The notes under the pieces were generated by a model. That model was not told the DNA's origin, made no database searches, and saw only the letters and a program-made list of their open reading frames with translations. Made by a program: the position numbers and the translations under genes. 64,000 nt of DNA from Apostichopus japonicus (Eukaryota > Echinodermata > Holothuroidea > Aspidochirotida > Stichopodidae), in the NCBI RefSeq assembly GCF_037975245.1, contig NC_092562.1, positions 29,834,054 to 29,898,053 of the forward strand, in the 5' to 3' direction. Shown piece by piece: positions 1 to 64,000 of this stretch (positions are counted from its first letter, which is position 1; every line of letters begins with the position of its first letter).

Positions 1-1352
1 TACTATATATTCTTAATATGAGAAACAATTAAAGCCAATGACATTTCCCAAACATCGCAATGAAAATAGATAACACTTGCCTTGCACTAAAGCAATACAA
101 ATTCAAAATGTTGAAATGGCACTAAGGGCAAATATAATTAAATGACAGAACACAGGGATGATTCATAAAGTCAGTGTTTGTTAAGCCATACATCTAGATC
201 TGTTTACTTCCCACAGATTCTTAATAGCTGTTTCCTGTCGGACATATTATTTTACTGTCGGAAATTTTGAGCTCTGATTCAAATACACTTTGATAATGAT
301 CAGTTTGATGATTATGGTATTATTAGGTCAGTCTACGACTGCTTGACTAAAGGTATTTAAATTGTTACCATTGGTAATTGCATGTGATTTTTAAGGCCAT
401 TACTGCAAGTTCTTGAAATGCTGAGGGCAAATTGCTGTCAATGCTGTCTATTAATTCGAACCTTGATTGGCACATAGTGTTTAAAGTATTGTTTACCCAG
501 AGGTCCATCTTTAAACAATAACAACACAAAAGAGGGATGAACTGTACTAAAACGCTTTATTAAGCCTTATTTCATAGTTTGAATCTTGTGCCTACATGCT
601 AACAAAGTAGTAATCTATAACCATCATTAATGTAACACAACATGTTGGCATGCTGAACAATTTATGCAGAAGGCAGACAACAAACTTACCATAATTTCAC
701 ATGGTAACAGTGTAGTGGCACCAGTTCTATAGGCAATTCATAACTTTCGTGATATACCTACAACTAGCAGTCAGCAAAAGTTTAGTATGTGTCAGAAAGT
801 TTCAATATTTCGAACTAACTCTACTCTCCCCTTCTCTACCTGTACAGGGATTGTGGGGTTTGTCAAGTTGTTGTATTGTTTGATATAACTTTACAACGCT
901 GATGTAAACAAAATTATGAAGTGTAATTAAGTGTTAAAGAGTGTTAAAGTGTTAAAGATGTTAATTTCATCAAGTAGCTGACAGATTCGTTAAGATTAAC
1001 ATAACACTCAGAACAGAATAACGACGACACAGACAGGACAAATAGTAGTCTCAGCTGAAGAAGAACACTGGCGAATGATATCTGACCGTGGCTCCCTCGT
1101 AATACAAAGTGAAGAGGAAAGGGAATTACAATACAGAGGATACTCTACTAAACAATACTTTTACATAACAAAAAAATCCTCTAACAATACCACTGTCCCT
1201 TGAAATGTAAGTTAAGGTTCAGTTTTGATTCTTTGTTTACATTGGAACCATTAAATATTTCTTATTGAACATGCAAACTATCTGCTGCTTCAATATCTCC
1301 TGTACACTTTGCCAAACCATTTTCAAATAAATCATTCTATTCCTGTCACTAG
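1..1352. other. intron sequence upstream of first visible exon
   Basis: No coding stretch recognised. There is a short run of gtgttaaag-type repeats near 927-960 and a polypyrimidine/AG acceptor at 1340-1352. The gene must continue to the left because the exon at 1353 starts inside a split codon and no signal peptide is present. Confidence 0.6.
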
Positions 1353-56014
<54,662 letters not shown>

Positions 56015-56880
56015 TTCACACAGGAATGTTGGAGATGTCTTTCAAGAATATTTTTATTAATAGAGCATCCTCATAGAATGACGATTAAGATTTTATGACT
56101 TGCTAGAGGGGCACTACATTATGGTTCGTCCTTGGGCAAGTATTTGTAGATATTGAACCATTGTAATGAAGAAAATTTAGATCAAGGGATTTTATACTTA
56201 GTATTTCTACCCTTAATTAAATATCAAAGAAGAAATAAGAAATGCGTGGATGGAACCAGAGAAAATGCGGCTGACGTGATAATTGTGAGACCAGTTAAAC
56301 TGAACAGAACCACGGATCTGGATATCCTGGCTTGGAAAATTCTCTACAGATCATGCATGGGTGGTACTATAACAGAAACAACATCCTCGTGGCTTTTATA
56401 TGAATGAACAGAAGCCACAAAAAGGTCAATTCGATTCCGTATCTAAATCTAGAATGAGTGAAGTTACATATCTGTTCCATAATGGCCAAATATCTTTCTT
56501 TATTTTTTATAGAGACTTGTAGACATATTAGGTATTATTTCTGAACAATGTTAGTAAATTTCATAAGGTATACTTTCTACACTATTGTTGCAATTATTTT
56601 TGGGATAGGTCAGCTGCATATAGTATTGTAGTTACATGGAAGATGGATTATTCCAACCGTAACATATGAACATTTCTATCTCACTCTCCTGTTCCAAATT
56701 TAAGATTCATTCTTTAGAGTAAATCCTTGTCTTCTCCATATAAGAATCCTCCTGGATCCTGGTCTGTGATGTCATTGATTGTCAAATGTTAGTTTGATGA
56801 AGACATTTGGTCATCTGACCAGGCTAAATACTTATTGTTAATTTCTCATTTTGTTTTCAATAAATGTCTACCTTGTAGTT
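56015..56880 (+). other. probable 3' untranslated region
   Basis: Follows the stop codon directly with no further recognisable exon. A small open frame at 56153-56407 has no known domain. The first good AATAAA is at 56859-56864, giving a plausible ~0.85-kb 3' UTR. Confidence 0.5.
56859..56864 (+). terminator. candidate polyadenylation signal AATAAA
   Basis: Canonical hexamer followed by a GT-rich stretch (tgtctaccttgtagttg). Transcript data would be needed to confirm its use. Confidence 0.45.
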
Positions 56881-58510
56881 GATTATATTAAACATGCATG
56901 TGAATTACAAATTCCACATTGACAGAATCCATCACCATTTTCCCTAATGTATCTAGGACCCAAGTAGAATGTGTCATTCAAATTGAAAGAGGTTTTATAC
57001 TCAATTTTTGGTCTGGTGCAGCTTTGAGTGTTATCATTGGTCTGTATTGTTGTCAGACTGACAGTTTCTGAGAAAGAAACCATTTAAATGCAAATTTGCT
57101 GACTGAACTTGGTATTTGCTTGGCTTGCACTGAGCAACGAAACACTTCATGTTTGATGTGTGAGTCTCACCTGCAGTAATTTAATGTAACATTTTCATTT
57201 AGACAGCTTTGAACCAGTATATGTTTATGCAAGACTATGAATATGCATTAGTACTGAATGGATGGATGGTGGAAGGGCATGACAAGGGTGGATATTATCT
57301 TACTTTCTGCATCATTCATGATGTTCATACCAGATATATTTATGGAAGTCAATGATACAAATCTCAGAATCATAGCAAAAAAATAAGTTTGACTAATTTT
57401 TAGTGTGGAATACATAGCCATCAAGAGTCTTCCATTGTTCAAAGGTATTGATTCATATTAAATATTTAATAACAATATGATGAATCTTAATTTAGATTGT
57501 GTTTTTATAGTCAAATACAAGCTATGCTATTATATATGAAATAGCCATAGATTAACTACACCTATGCAAACTATACAGGTGGAAGTATATATTTGTAGAC
57601 ATGGATATATTGTGTTCATCTTTATCAAAGTTTATCATGTTAATCACTTCTCAAGCTTTCAATATTTCTTTCTTCAAATATATTTTAAAAGTATTAATCA
57701 AGAAAAAATCAAACCATGGGACAATCTTTGTTTGTGTTACAGATATTACAGTAAAAAAAGCCCTTGAAGAAATGTTATTAGATGAACATGTAATCAGTAC
57801 ATCATGTTTGTTTGTGTTCTTTTCAAACAAGGCAACACATTTCAAGTAATATCACATTATAATACATTTAAGACTAACCACATTTTTCCATATTGGCGGT
57901 GTTTTGGCGACCTCATCTACTCCTCTCATGAACACTGGTTTGTACCCATGTTCTGTCAAGTATTAGATACATATAGTTTGTCTATCCTGCCATCCGTTGA
58001 CCTGGATCAACACTTCTCAAAGAATGGTAACTTATAATTTGATCAAAATATTTAAGTTTTGAGGAACACATCTAACACTAGACAAATATCAGTTGAGTCA
58101 TATCAACTAGTTTATGAAATACATTTTTTTGGTCACTCTTTGTCTAATTATTATTGGCTAGATTTTGAAACCCCAATATGAGGCTAGGTACTGGAGGGAT
58201 TTCAAGAAGCTAACATCAATCCAACAAGGTTTAACATAAGTTTTTGATCTGTATTTTTAATTTGCATAAAAAAGAACCAGATGAAAGATTTTGAAGAAGT
58301 TTGAAGTTAAAAATCAAATTATATCACCAAACTGTTAAAGGTCACATATATTATTTTAGCATTGCACTGATCATGCCAATAAAGGTGTGGAGACATTTTG
58401 CTATATATGATAATGTGGTCGCACAAACAAGATCCTGTTTAGGATTGGAAGTGAGAATTGTCTACTGTCCCAACCTTTCGACAACTCCATGTTTGTTCAT
58501 GAGATCATGA
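56881..58510. other. intergenic, no gene recognised
   Basis: AT-rich. A frame near 57880-58030 (HWFVPMFCQVLDTY) is open but matches nothing I recognise and lacks supporting exons. Confidence 0.4.
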
Positions 58511-59240
58511 AGCTGCCGCCAGTCCATGATCAGAGTCATTGATCACAGTCAGCGTTCTGCGATCGGTATATGATCACATTCATTGATCGTTACATGATCA
58601 CATTCTAGTACATGATCAGATTCAGTGATTGGTACATGATCATATTCAGTGATTGGCACATGATCACATTCAGTGATCGGTACATGATCACATTCAGTGA
58701 TTGGCAGATTATCGATTCAGTGATTGGTAGAAGATCAAATTCAGGGATTGGCAGATGATCGGATTAAGTGATTGGCACCTGATCACATTCGGTGATCGTT
58801 AAATTATCACATTCAGGTACATTATCACATTCAACCATCATTACATGATAACATTCAGTGATCGGTACATGATCAGATTCAGGTACATGACCAAATTCAG
58901 TGATTGGTACATGATCAGATTCAACGATTGGCACGTGATCACATTCAGTGATCGGTACATGATCAGATTCAGTGATTGGTAGAAGATCAACTTTAAGGAT
59001 TGGCAGATGATCATATTCAGTGACTGGCACCCTGATCATATTCAGTGATCGTTACATTATCACATTCAGGTACATTATCACATTCAGCAATCATGACATG
59101 ATAACATTCAGTATTCGGTACATTATCACATTCAGGCACATGATCAGATTCATTGATTGATACATGGTCGGATTCAGTGATCAGTTCATGATCAGATTAA
59201 GTGATTGGAACGTGATCAGTTTTAGTGATTGGTACATGGA
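58511..59240. repeat. 24-bp minisatellite with TGATCA core, ~30 units
   Basis: Unit acatgatcacattcagtgat then cggt. Since 24 is divisible by 3, the minus strand stays open for long stretches, giving an 8-residue repeat (ITECDHVP-like) at 59039-58764. Confidence 0.95.
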
Positions 59241-59598
59241 AGAAGCTTATGAAATTCTTCCAGGCTGAGTCGGGATGACAAGTTATTCAGCCAAATAATC
59301 AGTTCTACGAAATAGTCCTTTTCTTATCATTAAAGAAGATCGCTACAATAAACATTCTTGAATAACTCACAATTGCAAATTATGAATCTGCTTGATTTTT
59401 CATTATGATCTCCTTAAAGTTCCTTGATAAAGAATTCTAGATCTCCCCAGAGCCGAATATAAATGGCTGGTGATTGTGAACAAGGGTCTACTATAATCTC
59501 ATTGTAAGTAATCTGTGAAAGAACTGAGTTAAAGGAGCATTGTGTTGCAGCTTCTTCATTCTTAACGAAAGCCGTGAAAGCAATATCTATGGGGACAA

Positions 59599-60200
59599 AC
59601 TAAAACGAATGACAGCGAATGACCGAATGACAATTGACTTTGTACAGGGTTAATTATCATTTGCGAATGACAGCGAATGACAACGAATGACAACGAAGGA
59701 CAGTGTTGAGTGGAGATAGAATGATTAACGTAGTGGAGTAAATGCGGTCATTGGTTTTCTGCGCAAAGATGATTTGAGGAAAATCGCATGTTACGTGGTT
59801 GCAGGGTTTTGGTGTAATTTACGGATAGAAACCACAGGGAAAGTTTTTGTGTGAGAATGCTCTTGAGTGCTGTGCTTTTTACCTGTGTAGAATTATACAG
59901 AAAGATAACTGAAGCCGTTTCAAGATTATAGTATTGTTAGTTTCTAACAATTAATATCGAAAAAATGACGTTAAATTTACTTTTTAAAATCAAACTTACA
60001 ATTTCGCTTACTATAAGGTGCGTTTTTATCTTGTCCGTACTTTACTAGATCTAGATACCCACGAAGTCTGAACTGTGATATCCAGTTGAAGCAAATGTCT
60101 GTGCTCTCATTACTGTCATTCGTTTTAGTCAACGCAATTTTTTAGTGTGTACAACATATTGTCATTCGTTATGTGTAACGCAATTGTCATTCGTTTTAGT
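59599..60200. mobile_element. small TIR (MITE-like) element
   Basis: Inverted ends: actaaaacgaatgaca at 59599-59614 and its exact reverse complement at 60185-60200, with another copy at 60114-60129. Subterminal cgaatgaca words are repeated on the left and tgtcattcg on the right. It is flanked by an imperfect direct repeat atatctatggKgaca (59583-59597 and 60208-60222). The homologous segment at 63395 lacks the element, consistent with insertion into one copy of a duplication. Confidence 0.75.
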
Positions 60201-60204
60201 AACA

Positions 60205-60905
60205 CCCATATCTATGGTGACATATACCTAACCAGTAAAAAACTACAGTAATCTATGGTCTAGCAACCAAAAGTGACAAATTTAGTGTGAAAGTCACTAA
60301 AACAAACACTTGTGGTAAAAACTTTAGCAACAATGGACGACGAGATCAAATATCAAGTGTCCAAGGTCACCATTTCCCCCACCCCCAAAAAAGAAAAGAA
60401 AGAAAACTAAGCATGATTCGGTGAAAGTGCCAGAAAGCAAGAGTGTACGGGAAAACCAACTAATCGTATGTGTGAACTATAAATGCCCTTTTTGTTATTG
60501 TAAATTACTTCCCCCCCCCCCCCCCCGCCTATATGTCATAAAAGTTCATTCCAAGATATATTTTCCAACGTTCCTAGTTTTCACAAGGAAGTAAGGATAT
60601 AACCTTTACAGACAATTCTACAACAGTCTATAGCACGTACTGCTTTACCCACCAATCGATACTCCTATACACTGTCCAAACATGAAACTATTCGCATTTC
60701 TTTGAATTACCTTGAGTAGGTGTTACAAATACACACACCAACTACATAGCGGTAGGGTGACAAGAAGGAACTACGTGTTGTAATAAAGGACTCAATCTAT
60801 TTACTAAGCCAGCGATGGCTTCTTCGCGAGTTCCTGCTTGCAGAAGGATCTAATATGCATACATCTACATACATACTAATGTTAACAAAATGGCTACCTG
60901 TGTGC
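60205..60905 (+). repeat. segmental duplication, copy 1
   Basis: Homologous to 63396-63935: shared blocks tctatggtgacatata, aatttagtgtgaaagtca, gacgagatcaa, ctgtccaaacatgaa and the start-codon context of the signal-peptide exon. Copy 1 has about 160 bp more near 60690-60860. Confidence 0.85.
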
Positions 60906-60983
60906 CTGGAGGTGGAATAACCACCTTGCTAACCGGGACTTTAATCGTGTTTCTATTTCTGTTAAACTTCTCTTCAACGATTG
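60890..60983 (+). CDS. first exon of a second gene: signal peptide
   Basis: ATG at 60890 within aacaaaATGG. Encodes MATCVPGGGITTLLTGTLIV then FLFLLNFSSTI, a hydrophobic signal-peptide-like stretch, and ends in phase 1 at attg/gtaagt. A phase-1 signal-peptide exon is what this receptor family needs before its phase-1 domain exons, so this is probably the start of a neighbouring same-strand receptor gene. The rest lies mostly beyond the window. Confidence 0.55.
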
Positions 60984-63300
60984 GTAAGTTGAATCATAGA
61001 ATGTAGTGACAACTTCCACTAATCACTACTAGTGTACTAGGTTATAAAGGCTAATCCAATTGACAAAAAAGACATATTAGCAAACTTGGCCTATGCCTAT
61101 TCTACTGCTATTGTTAACCTACTAGGCCTGAAATAGCCTATCATCAATCTTCGCAGTCACTCACAGGATTTTGCTGATATTATAGTGTATATTATGAGTA
61201 CATGTTATATAATTAAAAATAACAATTGTTCGTCAGACCCCACCAAATCCCCACAGAATGTGCATATCATTTAGATTTGGATGTTAGTGTGTTAACTTAC
61301 ACATTACTAACTACCATATTCTTTTCCTTTAGTTCCACATTTTACATTGTTAAAAATATTTGTTAATTAGCTCAACCGCCTCTACCAAATGTAAAGTAGT
61401 TAAAAGATTAAATCATTGAAAGATATTTGAGAACACTTTATGAGACACTGTTTTTCCATGTTATGATAAACACACCCAAGTTCAATATGTGATCCTTCCA
61501 GGAAAACGATGACTTTTGAATTCTGAGGCAACCAAAGTTAATGAAGAACTGCTGGTATGTGTGTGATAGCAGATGGGCTAATGGGGAAACGTTGAATGTC
61601 AATTGGAGGAGGAAGTCAGGTTGTTAGGGGTGGCCAAGGGAATTAGAGTTGCAGTAAGGGAACCATATTTCCCCTCAATTCAAGGGACATATTGTGGTTG
61701 ACCACCCTCTCACATCCCTCCCTCATCCCAAACAATTATATGGTGCATTACGTGATCAGTACCTTCTCTATACGGTTAAAGGGAAGAGTAGCACTTGGGG
61801 ATCTCTGAGTGTTTTGGTGGTTCTATGTTTCAAGGATATTCCCTTAAAACTCTACATATTGAACCAAGCTTTTATTTAACATGAAGGTAACTGGAAGTAT
61901 CATTATTCACCACCTAGTGAAATAAAAATATTCAATAACTTGGGACTGTTTTAGTCCGGGGATATTTCATGAAATGCTCTGATTTCTAGGCACTGTTCCT
62001 TAAATCACGAACATGTGTTACAGGGGTTTTATGGGTAACAACCGGTTGTAGAGGAATATTGGATCCATTTTATACTGAATTTTGCTACCTTCCATAAGAT
62101 ACAATCCCCATCCCGGCTCTTAAATTGACAAAAAAAAAATCATTCAGTTTAGTTTGTCAATTTTAAGAATACAGGAACCTTCTTGTCGCTACCAACTCCT
62201 GCACACAAATGAAGATTTAACTCTGCTTGCATTGAATATTATCCTCTCACCACCCCAAAGATAGATCTAACAACACGACCAATCTTTATCATGTAAACAT
62301 ATCGATGCATTGCATGACTGCAAAGATTTCTTTTGTAGGCCTATATAATTAATATGTGAGCTTACCAAGTGGAAACTCTCACCAAAAGCAAAGTTAGTCC
62401 TGAAATCTATCTGAATCTCGCTCCAACCTCTTCCAATATTGACTCATAAACAGCAGCAACCCCCTCCTCCTACCCCACAGTCATGCTCAAGGCCTATAGT
62501 ATTAAGCTTGCTTCATGTACTCACCAAGATGCCATGGTCATTGATGTAACGGAAGACTGTCAGAAGACAGGTACATCTTCCTTCAAATGGTTATTGTATT
62601 TGGACTAAATAAATCCCAATAATGTGAACCTGCACTGACAAGGAGATGAATAGTAATCACCTAATAATCCTTTCTCTTAGTCCAGTCTTATATTTTCAAA
62701 CATATGATGGGTCTAAGAATAACTCACAAAGTAAGCGTTTGGTTAGGTTTAGTGAATAAAGCTTCCATAATAGCGATTAACACTCTGTAATAGATAGAAA
62801 CTGATGGGTGGGCTTGATGGTCAATTTGAGATGTTGAACCCTATGTTATATTGGTGGCTTTTTCATGGTCTCAATTTGGTTATTTTATAAATTTAATAAT
62901 ATTATAAACTGTAATGAAAGCAACATAAACAACAATATATACTTGAGATCAACAATAGTATATCAATATTCATGTAAAATAGTATTTCTCATACTGCCAT
63001 AAATGAGTTCTTCACAAAATAGAAATGTTAATTACCAGGTTAGACTTTTTGCCTCAACTCCAATCATATGTTTACTGTAAAAATCAAAATTATTATGGGC
63101 ATGGGCTAGGCTATTTGCCTATATGTGTGCAGGCTGTATTATTAATTAACACCATTATTAGTGATAAAATAGTACTTAATATTCAGTACAAATTACACAT
63201 TGTAATGAGCCAGGTCTCCGTGTACATATATTTATCTTCGTGGACTCATTCTACAAGTTTCACTGTGAACATGTTCTTTTTACCTTCTTTAAACAATACA
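60984..63300. other. probable intron of the second gene
   Basis: No convincing exon. Open frame 61694-61879 shows no domain. Confidence 0.4.
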
Positions 63301-63512
63301 GGATTGCTCAAGGGGCAAAAGGTAAAAATCAGTGTTGCTTGTGACGTCTTGTTTTGGTACAATTTGATACCTACTCAAAGCTGTTATGTTTAAGCAATGT
63401 CTATGGTGACATATATCTGACCAGTGCAAAAACGACAGAAATATATGCTATAGCGACATTGGAAAGTGGCCAATTTAGTGTGAAAGTCAATAAACCAATT
63501 CTTGTGGTAAAC
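63301..63512 (+). pseudogene. possible decayed Ig-like exon
   Basis: After a cag acceptor the phase-1 reading gives GLLKGQKVKISVACDVLFWY then a stop (63391-63393). A second frame resumes NVYGDIYLTSAKTTEIYAIA and GQFSVKVNKPILVV up to a gtaaac donor. It reads like one Ig-type module split by a frameshift; the latter half is also present, frameshifted, in duplication copy 1 (60205-60300). Confidence 0.35.
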
Positions 63513-63935
63513 ACCTTAGTTGTAATGGCTGACGAGATCAACTCTCAAATGTCAAAAGGTCACCAGTATCCCCCCCCCCCCCCCCAAAAAAAAAGAGAAA
63601 GAAAGAAAGGAAACATGATTTGGTAGAAAGTGCTATAAGGCAAGAGTCATGTACCTGACAACCATCGTAAGTGTAAGAAGTAAAACAGTTCTTTACATAA
63701 TTGTACGTAACTTTCAATTCCCTATATGTAATTATGGTTCATTCCAATATGTCTTTTCAAAAGTTCCAGCTAATGAAGTAGTTTTCACAAGGAAGTAATG
63801 ATATAGCCTTATGACATAAAACTCTAGGGCAGTCGAAGCACGTACTGGGCTACTGTACATCGATAGTCACTGTCCAAACATGAAGTTTTGTATTTGATCT
63901 ATTTCCTAATGTTAATAAAATGGCTAGCAGTGTGC
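63396..63935 (+). repeat. segmental duplication, copy 2
   Basis: Partner of 60205-60905, offset about 3.2 kb at its left end. Contains a C homopolymer followed by A/G-rich sequence at the same place as in copy 1. Confidence 0.85.
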
Positions 63936-63964
63936 ATGGAGGTCCTATATGGCTCTCTATATGA
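63920..63964 (+). pseudogene. broken copy of the signal-peptide exon
   Basis: ATG at 63920 in the same context (aataaaATGGCTA). Reads MASSVHGGPIWLSI then TGA at 63962; the hydrophobic core of the 60890 exon is lost. Confidence 0.65.
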
Positions 63965-64000
63965 GCTGACACGTATGCACTTCGCTAACAGTTTTTTCGT

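Noticed and set aside
57804-58037. Frame containing HWFVPMFCQVLDTY as a possible conserved exon
   Set aside because: I recognise no family, and flanking splice sites and neighbouring exons are lacking.
58764-59039. Minus-strand frame with 8-residue repeats (ITECDHVP)
   Set aside because: The 24-bp minisatellite period is a multiple of three and keeps the frame open; no other coding signal.

Overview
This is intron-rich, AT-rich animal DNA. Exons of 34-533 bp with GT/AG borders sit in introns of up to about 8 kb packed with retroelement debris, minisatellites and TIR elements. Penelope-like, DIRS-like, Gypsy and ORF1-esterase LINE remnants, together with the receptor family found, fit an invertebrate deuterostome. 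An echinoderm is my guess, not a demonstrated assignment.

The window is dominated by one plus-strand gene entering from the left and ending at 56014. I can join 31 exons from 1353 to 56014. Every junction keeps the frame, giving 1570 codons plus a stop; the signal-peptide exon(s) lie upstream. The ectodomain reads Ig, Ig, four EGF, Ig, then three FN3-type domains and a transmembrane helix. That is the architecture of the Tie (angiopoietin receptor) ectodomain, and the EGF block is also Tie-like in sequence. In place of a tyrosine kinase, the cytoplasmic side has a tyrosine-rich juxtamembrane segment and two tandem tyrosine-phosphatase domains (D1, D2). The third FN3 module is of the type found next to the membrane in receptor phosphatases. 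The gene therefore looks like a Tie-type ligand-binding half joined to a receptor-PTP half. Both PTP domains have lost key catalytic residues: D1 keeps the P-loop Cys but has Ala for the invariant Arg and no KNRY motif, while D2 keeps CX5R but lacks the WPD-loop acid. I infer a pseudophosphatase or scaffold receptor.

Layout. 1-10 kb: two Ig exons around a hAT-like element and Gypsy and DIRS remnants. 10-16 kb: a minus-strand LINE with an esterase-type ORF1 and two related satellite arrays. 16-24 kb: first EGF exon, then several Penelope-like copies with hammerhead-like motifs. 24-36 kb: EGF, Ig and FN3 exons, minisatellites, and a fivefold tandem duplication of an exon end. 36-41 kb: a 1.36-kb TIR element with 9-bp target duplications, then the transmembrane exon. 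41-49 kb: juxtamembrane and D1 exons, with a run of decayed copies of the catalytic-loop exon in one intron. 49-56 kb: D2 exons, a satellite whose units carry DR1 nuclear-receptor-like sites, and a LINE remnant. 56-64 kb: 3' end, a 24-bp minisatellite, a small TIR element, and a duplicated segment carrying the signal-peptide first exon of what is probably a neighbouring receptor gene on the same strand.
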